Positions 45,031-52,717 of a stretch of DNA of 64,000 nucleotides are shown here, in pieces; position 1 is the first letter of the stretch, and every line of letters begins with the position of its first letter. Under the pieces are notes generated by a model. It searched no databases. It saw only the letters and a list, made by a program, of their open reading frames with translations, and had not been told where the DNA came from. A program made the position numbers and the translations under genes. The DNA comes from Halobaculum halobium (GTDB lineage Archaea; Halobacteriota; Halobacteria; Halobacteriales; Haloferacaceae): positions 2,542,001 through 2,606,000 of the forward strand of contig NZ_CP126158.1 of NCBI RefSeq assembly GCF_030127145.1, given 5' to 3'.

Positions 45031-45735
45031 TCAGACCTCGGCGGTCCAGTAGGAGACCGACGAGAGCTTCTCGCCGATCTGGTTCGAACCGATCGCCTGA
45101 TCAAGCGACCAGAAGGGGTCGGCGACGGCGTTCGGCACTTCGCGATAGAACCCGTAGGGGAACACGAAGTCGTGGTCGGCCTGGCGGAGGCGCAAGCCGG
45201 CGCCGTCGACGAGCCGCTCGACCTCCTCGCGCCCGTACAGCCGCGACCCCATCGGAAGCGCCCAGTTGTACAGCACGCGGAACGATGACCCCCGGAACGT
45301 GTCGAAAAAGACCACGTCCTTCGAGACGCGCGCCATCTCTGCGAGGAACTTCGCGGGCGTGTCCGCGAGGTGGAAAAACCGCATCGCGAACACGGCGTCG
45401 AAGTGGTCGTCAGGGAACGGGAGCCGGGCGGCGTCGCCGCGCATGAACTCGACGGTCGACGCGATGCCGGCCCGGTGAGCCTTCTCGCGTCCCTGCGCGA
45501 GCATCGCGTCGGAGATGTCGAGGCCGACGATGTCGGCGCCCCGCTCGGCGAGCATCACGGTGAACCGTCCGGTACCGCAGGCGATCTCGAGCACGCGTTC
45601 GTCCTCGACCGGCGCGAGCGCCTCGAGCACGGCGCGCTTCTCGCGGCGGTCGATGAGGCGTCCGCCCTTCGAGAATCGCTTGCTGTCGTACTCCTCGGCG
45701 ACCGCGTCGGCCTGGTACCACTCCTGGCCCTTCAC
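45031..45735 (-). CDS. SAM-dependent methyltransferase, class I
   Basis: 234 residues from GTG 45735. A gttttacc box on this strand about 27 bases upstream supports a leaderless GTG start. SAM motif I VLEIACGTGRFTVMLAERG (about 50-68), acidic end of strand 2 IVGLDISDAML, motif with DAARLPFPDDHFDAVFAMRFFHL, as in UbiE/COQ5-like small-molecule methyltransferases. Substrate unknown. Confidence 0.85.
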   Translation of the reverse strand: MKGQEWYQADAVAEEYDSKRFSKGGRLIDRREKRAVLEALAPVEDERVLEIACGTGRFTVMLAERGADIVGLDISDAMLAQGREKAHRAGIASTVEFMRGDAARLPFPDDHFDAVFAMRFFHLADTPAKFLAEMARVSKDVVFFDTFRGSSFRVLYNWALPMGSRLYGREEVERLVDGAGLRLRQADHDFVFPYGFYREVPNAVADPFWSLDQAIGSNQIGEKLSSVSYWTAEV

Positions 45736-45833
45736 ACTACATCCGGATGCTCGGGCGAGCGGTAAAACGATACTGATAGCCCGCCGACTGCGGCGCGGTC
45801 CGCGGCTCGCCACCGTGGGTTTCTACGGACCGA

Positions 45834-46226
45834 TCACCCGCTCGTGACGATCCGCTCGGTCGGGATCCGGATGATGACGCGAGGGCCCGACTCCTCGCCG
45901 TGGTGCGGATACTCGTCGACGTCGAAGTACCGCTTCGCCAGCTTGTCGATGTGCTCGACGGCGCCGTCCTCGGTGAGTTCAGCTTCCCCCATCACCGACA
46001 CGTAGCGGTACGGGTCCTCGGGGTCGGTGACCGAGAGCCCGACCTTCGGGTTGTTCCGGACGTTCCGTTCCTTGCGCCGGCCGCGGGCGGTGTTGACGAG
46101 AACGTACTCGCGGTCCTCGTGGTCGACCCACACCGGCGTAACCTGTGGCGTTCCGTCTGGCATGACCGTCGAGAGGTGCGCGAACGACTCCGACTCGAAG
46201 ATGTCGACGTGTGACGCTGGAATCAC
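45834..46226 (-). CDS. PPOX-class (F420/flavin) split-barrel oxidoreductase
   Basis: 130 residues from GTG 46226 (IPASHVDIFESESFAHLS); the frame is open further upstream without family similarity. Split-barrel flavin/F420 fold: STVMPDGTPQVTPVWVDHE, TARGRRKERNVRNNPKVGLSV and DPYRYVSVMGEAELTEDG match F420-dependent pyridoxamine-oxidase-like proteins. Substrate unknown. Divergent from the winged-helix gene. Confidence 0.87.
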   Translation of the reverse strand: MIPASHVDIFESESFAHLSTVMPDGTPQVTPVWVDHEDREYVLVNTARGRRKERNVRNNPKVGLSVTDPEDPYRYVSVMGEAELTEDGAVEHIDKLAKRYFDVDEYPHHGEESGPRVIIRIPTERIVTSG

Positions 46227-46353
46227 GTGTTCCCCTCGGCCGGGCGGTACTTGGTCGTTAGCGTCGGCGATCCGCACCGGGGGGCTGGCGTCCCGTCGGT
46301 TCGACAGCGCGTCGCCTTCCGCTCGCTCCCCGACCGAACTCGGCACTTGTCAG

Positions 46354-46424
46354 AGAATCGCCCCGCCGAACTGGCGGATTCTGCCCGAACGGGCACAGTG
46401 ATATTATGCGTATAAGGGATATGC
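46354..46424. promoter_or_regulatory. Cluster of three dyads in the PPOX / winged-helix intergenic region
   Basis: agaatc...gattct arms at 46354-46382; tgcccg-aa-cgggca, perfect, at 46382-46395; gcgtat-aaggg-atatgc, one mismatch, at 46408-46424. Nothing else is visible in this 255-base spacer besides the promoter elements. Confidence 0.4.
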
Positions 46425-46468
46425 ACGAGTTGGTCTTGTATTGAGGCAACCTTTACCAGCACCCTTGA

Positions 46469-46481
46469 ACTCCGAAGGAGT
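46469..46481. promoter_or_regulatory. Inverted repeat touching the winged-helix gene start
   Basis: ACTCC-GAA-GGAGT ends one base before the ATG at 46482. A ctttacc box lies at 46451-46457, about 28 bases before the ATG, so the message may be leaderless and the repeat would cover the transcription start. It also contains a GGAG that could act as a ribosome site if there is a leader. Confidence 0.45.
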
Positions 46482-46754
46482 ATGAGCACCAGTACCGCGG
46501 ACCCGGACGCTGCAGACGCGCTCACCGACACTGAATATCGCGATCTCCTCAGCGACCTGCCGCCGAGCGCGAAGCTCGTCGCCAAGGTCCTCGAGGGCGA
46601 CGCGCCGCTTTCACAGGGGCAGTTAGCTGAGGAGTCGCTGCTCCCTGACCGCACCGTGCGCTACGCCCTCAATCGGCTGGAGGAGCAGGGACTCGTCGGC
46701 TCGCGGTACTCGTTCAAGGACGCGCGCAAGCAGGTCTACTACCTGAACCGGTAG
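46482..46754 (+). CDS. Winged-helix (MarR/TrmB-like) transcriptional regulator
   Basis: 90 residues. Central wHTH: LVAKVLEGDAPLSQGQLAEESLLPDRTVRYALNRLEEQGLVGS, with recognition helix near 55-68, then a short wing SRYSFKDARKQVYYLNR. No effector domain, so it probably acts as a small DNA-binding dimer. The inverted repeat at its own start suggests autoregulation (inference). Confidence 0.85.
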   Translation: MSTSTADPDAADALTDTEYRDLLSDLPPSAKLVAKVLEGDAPLSQGQLAEESLLPDRTVRYALNRLEEQGLVGSRYSFKDARKQVYYLNR

Positions 46755-46879
46755 GCAGGTCGTCGCTCGCTCCGAAGCCGTTCGACGCCGTCGCCGCCGC
46801 CATCGTCATCGCCCGCGCGTCGGTTGCGGAGGCCGGTTGGAATCCCCCCTTTTAAGTCCACGACTTCCTACCCTGAGCT

Positions 46880-47794
46880 ATGGAGCTCTCGGTGGTCGTC
46901 CCGACGCTCAACGGTCGGGACAGGCTGGCGGCCAGCCTCGACGCGCTGGCGGCCGAAGCGCCGGACGTGGAGGTGATCGTGGTGAACGGTCCCTCCGCAG
47001 ACGGGACGACCGGGATGGTCCGCGACCGCGACGACGTGGACGTCCTCGTCGAGATCGCCGCGCGCAACGTGAACGTCGCCCGCAACGCGGGCCTGGAGGT
47101 GGCTGACGGCGACGCGATCGCCTTCCTCGGCTACGACCACGAGGTCGAACCCGGGTGGCGCGAGGGAGTGGCCGACGCGTTCGCCGAGGGGGCGTCGGTC
47201 GCCACAGGGCCGCTGCGGCGGGCGGTGCGCGGCGGCGCGACGAGCGACGGGCTCGAGCGTCGGCAGATCGCAGACAGGGAGGTGTCGTATTTCAACGGCC
47301 GCAACGTCGTCTTCGCGCGCCCCGTGCTGGCGGAGCTGGACGGGTTCGACGAGTACCTCGAAACCGGCGGCGCGCGCGACGCCGCCCACCGCCTCGCGGG
47401 AATGGGCGTGGACGTGACGTGGCGCGGCGACGTGGCCGCCCGGCGTCGCGCGGAAGCGACCGACGGCGGGATCGAGCGCCGGGACCTCGGCTGGAAGTAC
47501 CGGGCGCTCGCGTACCGGCTCACGAAGAACTACGGGGTCCGACCGACGGTCCTCCGCCGAACGCTCAGCCACGCCGTCGGCGACGCCGCGGGCGCCTTGC
47601 GCGACGTCGTCGGCGGCGAGGCGACTCCCACCTCGTGGGCGCGAAACGGGCGCGACGTGATCGCGGGCATCTCTTCTGGCGCCTCCGACGGGCTCGTCGC
47701 CCGCGCCCGCGACCGCTCGCCGAAGCGGAACCCGAACGGCGTCACCGCGCGGGCCGACCGCGCCGTCGCGCGGTACGACCGACGGACGGACTGA
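46880..47794 (+). CDS. Family 2 glycosyltransferase
   Basis: 304 residues. GT-A start LSVVVPTLNGRDRLAASLDALAAE, VIVVNGPSADGT, NVNVARNAGLEVADGDAIAFLGYDHEV (in place of the usual DxD, here D-H), and WR..VAD. The C-terminal third is basic and helical, ending RAVARYDRRTD. A ttttaag box about 27 bases upstream. Adds a sugar to lipid or protein glycans; acceptor unknown. Confidence 0.85.
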   Translation: MELSVVVPTLNGRDRLAASLDALAAEAPDVEVIVVNGPSADGTTGMVRDRDDVDVLVEIAARNVNVARNAGLEVADGDAIAFLGYDHEVEPGWREGVADAFAEGASVATGPLRRAVRGGATSDGLERRQIADREVSYFNGRNVVFARPVLAELDGFDEYLETGGARDAAHRLAGMGVDVTWRGDVAARRRAEATDGGIERRDLGWKYRALAYRLTKNYGVRPTVLRRTLSHAVGDAAGALRDVVGGEATPTSWARNGRDVIAGISSGASDGLVARARDRSPKRNPNGVTARADRAVARYDRRTD

Positions 47795-47810
47795 GGGGGA
47801 CGGCGGCCTG

Positions 47811-48644
47811 TCACACGTCCGCACCGGGAGCCAGCGCGTCGATGACGCGCGCGGCGTTCTTCGAGAGCGCGCGGTCGAGCAGGTCCTCGGGCACGTCGAG
47901 CGTGAGCACCTCCATCACGCCGACGTCGGGATGGGTGTCGGGCGCGCCCGAGCCGAACAGCACGCGGTCGGGGTGTTCCAAGAGCCCCCGTTCGAGCACG
48001 TCTCGGAACCGGACGAACGCGGTGTCGAGGTAGAGGTCGTCGTGGGAGTCCAGCAGCTCCAGCGCATCGTCCATCAGCCCCCGATCGAGGGGGTAGCCGC
48101 CGAACGACGAGAGGATCACCGGGAAGTCGTACGACAGCACCGTCTCGGCGACCGCGTCAGGCGGGTAGCCGCGTCCGGCGTGGACGATGACCGGCTCGCC
48201 GGCGACGGCGATCTGGTCGAGCGTCTCCTCGGTCGGGAGCCCGTCGCTCACGGGGTCGAGCACGAAGCCGTGAAGGCGGCTGTCGTAGGCGTACTGCTCC
48301 ACGTCGCCGGGATCGGTGTGGTGGTCCGCGGGAGCGGCAGCGAGGTTGCGAAGCCGGGAGACAGCGGAGTCGCCGGGGTCGCGGGGACCGTTCAGCCGCG
48401 CCATCGCGCGGAACGGCCGGTCGACCGAGAGGCGTGCGACGGCGTTGTTCGCGCGGAGGTACCCCTCACCCGCCGGACGCGGTCCCGGCGCGACTGCCGA
48501 CTGGACCACACCCGCCTGGTGCATCTCGCGCTGGAGCCGTTCTGGAGAGCTGTCGCGTCCGCGAGAGGCGACGACCGCCCCGTCCTCGGGGTCGAGGCGC
48601 GCGTGCACGTCGACCACGCGGAACCCGTGCTCCAACTCCAACAT
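47811..48644 (-). CDS. Amidohydrolase-family protein with altered metal site
   Basis: 277 residues, TIM-barrel amidohydrolase/TatD-like. The usual first strand DxHxH reads VDVHARLDP, so the second His is missing; later GEPVIVHAGRGYPPDAV keeps a His, ILSSFGGYP replaces the usual H-x-G, and the final metal Asp region reads VLFGSGAPDTHPDVG. Hydrolase activity is therefore uncertain. Divergent from the thermosome gene. Confidence 0.78.
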   Translation of the reverse strand: MLELEHGFRVVDVHARLDPEDGAVVASRGRDSSPERLQREMHQAGVVQSAVAPGPRPAGEGYLRANNAVARLSVDRPFRAMARLNGPRDPGDSAVSRLRNLAAAPADHHTDPGDVEQYAYDSRLHGFVLDPVSDGLPTEETLDQIAVAGEPVIVHAGRGYPPDAVAETVLSYDFPVILSSFGGYPLDRGLMDDALELLDSHDDLYLDTAFVRFRDVLERGLLEHPDRVLFGSGAPDTHPDVGVMEVLTLDVPEDLLDRALSKNAARVIDALAPGADV

Positions 48645-48747
48645 CTATCTCCTCCCTACGACGCTCCCGACTTGAGTGTTGCAGTCTCCGGGCCATCGAT
48701 CGAGCGTCGGGAACCCGCTGCGTTCGGCGCCCGCAATCGCGCCGGCG

Positions 48748-48771
48748 CTGCGACGAGCTCTCACGTCGCAG
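48748..48771. promoter_or_regulatory. Perfect 8-bp inverted repeat upstream of the thermosome gene
   Basis: ctgcgacg / cgtcgcag with an 8-base spacer, about 75-97 bases before the thermosome ATG and in the 200-base spacer from the amidohydrolase gene. Candidate operator for a heat-shock or other regulator. Confidence 0.45.
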
Positions 48772-48844
48772 TCGACTAGTTTTCTCGGTACTCGCTACGA
48801 TATCTTCATATGGAATCGCGACCTATCTACTCGTTGATCACTCC

Positions 48845-50413
48845 ATGAGCTACATGCAGCAACCCCTCTACGTTCTGACTGAGTCGACCCAGCGAACCAG
48901 CGGCACCGACGCGCGTCGGTCGAACGTCGCCGCCGGGCGAGCCGTCGCGAGCGCGGTCCGAACGACGCTCGGTCCCCGCGGGATGGACAAGCTGCTCGTC
49001 GACTCCTCGGGCGGGGTCGTCGTCACGAACGACGGCGCGACGATCCTGAGAGAGATGGACATCGAGCACCCGGCGGCGCAGATGCTCGTCGAGGTCGCCG
49101 AGACCCAGGAGTCAGAAGTCGGGGACGGCACGACGACGGCCGCGGTGCTTGCGGGCGAGCTGCTCGCGCGCGCCGAGGGACTCCTCGACGACGACGTCCA
49201 TGCGACGGCCGTGGTCGAGGGGTACCACGAAGCGCTCCGGCTCGCGCTCGACGCCGTCGACGGGCTGCTCGTCGAAGGCGAGGTCGACCGCGACGCGCTG
49301 GTGACGGTCGCCGAGACCGCCATGACCGGCAAGGGAACCGGTGACGTCGCGACCGGCGTGCTCGCCGAGATCGTCGTCGACGCGGTGCTTCAGGTGGCAG
49401 ACGACGGCCGCCGGGTCGACCGCGACGACATCCGCGTGTTCACCCGAACGGGCGCCTCCGCGGCCGCGACCGAACTCGTCCGCGGCGTCGTCTTCGAGGA
49501 GGAACCCGCCGCCGACAACATGCCCCGCAGCGTCGAAGACGCGACCGTGGCCGTGCTCGACATGAAACTCGACGTGCGCTCGGGCGAGGTAGACACCGAG
49601 TACACGATCACCTCCGTCGAGCAGCTCGACGCCGCGATCTCCGCGGAGGACGCCGAGCGCCGCGGGATCGCCGAGACGCTCTCAGAGGCCGGCGTCGACG
49701 TGGTCTTCAGTTCGAAGGAGATCTCCGATCCCGTCGCCGCGTACCTCGCCGACGCTGGCATCCTCGCGTTCTCCAACGTGAAGACGAGCGAGGCGCGCGC
49801 CTTCGCCCGCGCCACCGGCGCTCGACGCCTCGGGACGCTCGACGGCATCGAGTCCGGCGATCTCGGCACCGCCGCGTCCGTTCGCGTCGAGCGCCACGGC
49901 GGCGACGATGTGACCTTCCTCGACGGGAGCGACGACTCCCGCACCGTGACGCTGTACGTGCGGGGATCGACCGACCACGTGGTCGACGAGACGGAGCGCG
50001 CGATCGACGACGCCCTCGGCGTGGTCGTCGCCGCTCACGCGGACGGCGAGATCGTCCCCGGCGCCGGCGCCGTCGAGATCGCGATCGCCGATCGCCTCCG
50101 CTCGGGCGCCAACGCGGTCACCGGACGGAAGTCGCTGGCGGTCGAGGCGTTCGCCGACGCCGTCGACGCCATCCCGCGAACGCTCGCGGAGAACGCGGGG
50201 CTCGACCCGATCGACGCGCTGGTCGACCTGCGCGCGCGCCACGACCGCGAGGGCGTCGCCGGCATCGTGATCGACGGGCCGTCCGTCCAGATCACCGATC
50301 CCCGTGACGACCGGGTCGTCGACCCGGCGGCCGTCAAGCGCGAGGCATTGGAGTCCGCAACCGAGGCAGCGACGATGATCCTCCGCATCGACGACGTCAT
50401 CGCGGCGAACTGA
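48845..50413 (+). CDS. Thermosome (group II chaperonin) subunit, short third type
   Basis: ATP-driven protein-folding chamber subunit, 522 residues from ATG 48845. Conserved [46 protein letters not shown] (near 93-108), and [17 protein letters not shown]. It ends ...[11 protein letters not shown] with no Gly/Met-rich tail and is shorter than typical 560-residue subunits, resembling the Haloferax CCT3 type as I recall. An AT-rich stretch gatatcttcatatgg lies upstream. Confidence 0.9.
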   Translation: MSYMQQPLYVLTESTQRTSGTDARRSNVAAGRAVASAVRTTLGPRGMDKLLVDSSGGVVVTNDGATILREMDIEHPAAQMLVEVAETQESEVGDGTTTAAVLAGELLARAEGLLDDDVHATAVVEGYHEALRLALDAVDGLLVEGEVDRDALVTVAETAMTGKGTGDVATGVLAEIVVDAVLQVADDGRRVDRDDIRVFTRTGASAAATELVRGVVFEEEPAADNMPRSVEDATVAVLDMKLDVRSGEVDTEYTITSVEQLDAAISAEDAERRGIAETLSEAGVDVVFSSKEISDPVAAYLADAGILAFSNVKTSEARAFARATGARRLGTLDGIESGDLGTAASVRVERHGGDDVTFLDGSDDSRTVTLYVRGSTDHVVDETERAIDDALGVVVAAHADGEIVPGAGAVEIAIADRLRSGANAVTGRKSLAVEAFADAVDAIPRTLAENAGLDPIDALVDLRARHDREGVAGIVIDGPSVQITDPRDDRVVDPAAVKREALESATEAATMILRIDDVIAAN

Positions 50414-50471
50414 GCTGCGCACGGCCGAGTTTTCGGGGGATATCTTGGGACGGTAGCGACACCGACGGCCG

Positions 50472-51143
50472 CTAAAGGCTCGGAAGGGACCAGTCTCTCC
50501 GAACTGCGACCAGCCGAAGCGCGAACACGCCGACTGCGACCCCCAGCGTCGCTGTCGCGCCCCGGACACCGGCCGTACCGGCGAGGACGTAGGCGACGCC
50601 GCCCAGCAGCGCGGGCGTCGCATAAAAGTCCTCACGGAGCACGACGGGCGTTCTGGTGAGCAAGAGGTCCGACAGCGAGCCGCCGCCGACGCCGGTGAGC
50701 GTCGCGGTGACGACGACGCCGAACGCCGAGAGGCCGGCATCGGCGCCGACGGCCGCGCCCGAGGCGGCGAACGCCGCGAGCCCGACCGCGTCGGCGACGA
50801 GGAACGCCGAGTGGTCGCGGACGCGACCCGCTCCCCCAGACAGCGCCGCCGCGACGAGGAGGCCGACGCCGACGCCCGCGAGCACCACCAACACGTCGCC
50901 CGTCGAGCGCAACGCGGCGGGGACGCGGCCGACCAGCACGTCGCGGATGGTGCCGCCCCCGAGCGCGGTGAGCACGCCGAGCGTCGCGACGCCGAACGGG
51001 TCGAGGTCGGCGTCGGCGCCCTTGAGCGAGCCCGCGACGGCGAACGCGAGCAGGCCGACGAGGTTCATCGCCGCGACCGCGGCGGCGGCGGGGACGGTCG
51101 AGGCGGCGGCGGTCACCGCCGAGACGGCCGAGACGACCCACAC
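50472..51143 (-). CDS. TRIC/UPF0126-family membrane channel protein
   Basis: 223 residues with seven hydrophobic helices in a duplicated arrangement. First repeat TALGGGTIRDVLVGRVP (family GGG-x2-RD), second GVGGGSLSDLLLTRTPVVLRE where the usual R-D is S-D. Prokaryotic TRIC homologues conduct monovalent cations. Three bases after the SAM hydrolase gene stop, so last gene of the nadM operon. Confidence 0.87.
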   Translation of the reverse strand: MWVVSAVSAVTAAASTVPAAAAVAAMNLVGLLAFAVAGSLKGADADLDPFGVATLGVLTALGGGTIRDVLVGRVPAALRSTGDVLVVLAGVGVGLLVAAALSGGAGRVRDHSAFLVADAVGLAAFAASGAAVGADAGLSAFGVVVTATLTGVGGGSLSDLLLTRTPVVLREDFYATPALLGGVAYVLAGTAGVRGATATLGVAVGVFALRLVAVRRDWSLPSL

Positions 51144-51146
51144 GGC

Positions 51147-51980
51147 TCAGGCCGTCGGCACCGTCGCCGAGACTTCCTCCTCGAACGAGAGCGTCACGGC
51201 CCGACCGGGCGCGATGTCGAACGCCTCGTCGCCGCGTCCCTGGTTCGCGTCGCACTCGACGAAGCCGTGGCTGCCGACGGTGACGAGGGGGTCGTGTTTG
51301 TCCACGTCGGCGAACGTCTCGACGACCGGCACCTCGCGGACGCCGGCGGCGGTCTCGACGGCGATCGTCTCGCCGACGCGCCCCTCGAGGAAGTCGCCGG
51401 GGACGTTGGTGACCGCGTTGCCGAAGTCGTCGACGACGAGCACTTCGCCGGAGGCCGTGTCGGACTCGACCCAGGCGTCGGGGATCGCGTAGTCGTCGTA
51501 GTCGTCGGCGCGGACGAACCCCTCGAGCGACTCGATCGCGTCGACGCCGGCCTCGTGGACCCGGGCGGCTGCGGGCGCGAACACGTCGCGCCCGTGGAAC
51601 GTGCTGGACCGTGGATCGGGGTCGTCGACCGCGTACACGTCGATCGCGTCCGCGGGGTCGGCGTCGGGACCGACGTGCTCGGCCGCCAGCGCGCGGGCCG
51701 GCGGAAGCAGACAGCCGTTGTCTGGCCCGACGAGCGCGTGGTCGCCCGCGCGGACGCAGACGGCCGCACGGTCGGTCCCGACCCCGGGGTCGACGACGAC
51801 GAGGTGGACGCCGGGCGGGAACTCGGGGAGGACGAAGCGGAGCCAGAAGGCGGCCGCACGAGGGTCGCCCTGCGGGAGGTCGTGAGCGACGTCGACCAGG
51901 TCCGTGACGCCGCGCGAGCGGAGGACGCCCTTCATCGCGGCGGGGTACGGCGAACCGAAGTCGGAGGCGAGCGTCAGCAT
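51147..51980 (-). CDS. SAM hydrolase (adenosine-forming), DUF62 family
   Basis: S-adenosylmethionine hydroxide adenosyltransferase, splitting SAM to adenosine and methionine; relative of the fluorinase/chlorinase enzymes. 277 residues from ATG 51980. LTLASDFGSPYPAAMKG, VVVDPGVGTDRAAV, LVGPDNGCLLP and STFHGRDVFAPAAA are the family motifs; VVDDFGNAVTNVP marks the C-terminal domain. Middle gene of nadM-SAM hydrolase-TRIC. Confidence 0.9.
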   Translation of the reverse strand: MLTLASDFGSPYPAAMKGVLRSRGVTDLVDVAHDLPQGDPRAAAFWLRFVLPEFPPGVHLVVVDPGVGTDRAAVCVRAGDHALVGPDNGCLLPPARALAAEHVGPDADPADAIDVYAVDDPDPRSSTFHGRDVFAPAAARVHEAGVDAIESLEGFVRADDYDDYAIPDAWVESDTASGEVLVVDDFGNAVTNVPGDFLEGRVGETIAVETAAGVREVPVVETFADVDKHDPLVTVGSHGFVECDANQGRGDEAFDIAPGRAVTLSFEEEVSATVPTA

Positions 51981-51987
51981 TCGAAGG

Positions 51988-52551
51988 TCACGCCGGGTCG
52001 GCGGTTGATCCGTCGCGGTCCGTTTCGATCGACGCGTCCGCACCGTTGGCGTCCGAGGAGGACACCTGTCGGATGCGGTCGACGCCGTCGATCTCCTCGA
52101 TCGTCGCGACGACCTCGTCCGGCACGAGTGGCCTCCAGCCGTCGCCGCGGATCATGCGCTGGCGGAGTTCACTCCCCTCCAGCACCTCTCGACGGAACAT
52201 CGGCGAGGAGCGGACTTCGACGCCCGCTTCCTCGAACAGGCGGACGACGAGGGGGTTGTTCGAGTACGCCACGTCGAACTTCGGCGACATCGACTGGACG
52301 TGGCTCACCCACACCGAGTTGCGCTCGAGGTCCTCGATCGGAACCACGTACGTGGTCACGTCGAGATCGGCCAGCGACTTCGTCACCATCATCACGCGCT
52401 CGCCGGCGGTGAACGGGTTGCGATGGGTGTGGGAGTCGCCCGCCGACCCGATGCCGAGGACGAGTTCGTCCACGTCGTCGGCGATCTCCTCGACCATGTG
52501 GTGGTGGCCGTTGTGGTACGGCTGGAACCGCCCGATGTAGAACCCCCGCAT
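51988..52551 (-). CDS. nadM: Nicotinamide-nucleotide adenylyltransferase
   Basis: Archaeal NMN adenylyltransferase completing NAD synthesis. 187 residues: GRFQPYHNGHHHMVEEI at 7-23 (HxGH nucleotide site), GSAGDSHTHRNPFTAGER, and EGSELRQRMIRGDGW as the second motif. Acidic C-terminal tail. Gap of seven bases to the SAM hydrolase gene. A ttttaaa box on this strand 25-30 bases before the start supports a leaderless message. Confidence 0.94.
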   Translation of the reverse strand: MRGFYIGRFQPYHNGHHHMVEEIADDVDELVLGIGSAGDSHTHRNPFTAGERVMMVTKSLADLDVTTYVVPIEDLERNSVWVSHVQSMSPKFDVAYSNNPLVVRLFEEAGVEVRSSPMFRREVLEGSELRQRMIRGDGWRPLVPDEVVATIEEIDGVDRIRQVSSSDANGADASIETDRDGSTADPA

Positions 52552-52641
52552 GCGTGGACGTATCTCGCGGCGAGTTTAAAAGCCCGGCGAGTGGTGCGGG
52601 GGCAGACGAACGCCGGTCACCGCGTCGCTACTGGCCGTTCT

Positions 52642-52680
52642 CGCTCGGGCGAGCGCGGCTCACGGGGGGAGAAAGTATAT
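52642..52680 (+). promoter_or_regulatory. lonB promoter region with inverted repeat
   Basis: Perfect repeat cgctcg-gg-cgagcg at 52642-52655, followed by a TATA-like aagtatat at 52673-52680, 38-45 bases before the lonB ATG, implying a short leader. Confidence 0.45.
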
Positions 52681-52717
52681 GAATCGACAGACCCTGTTTC
52701 TCGGTAGTAACGATTCT

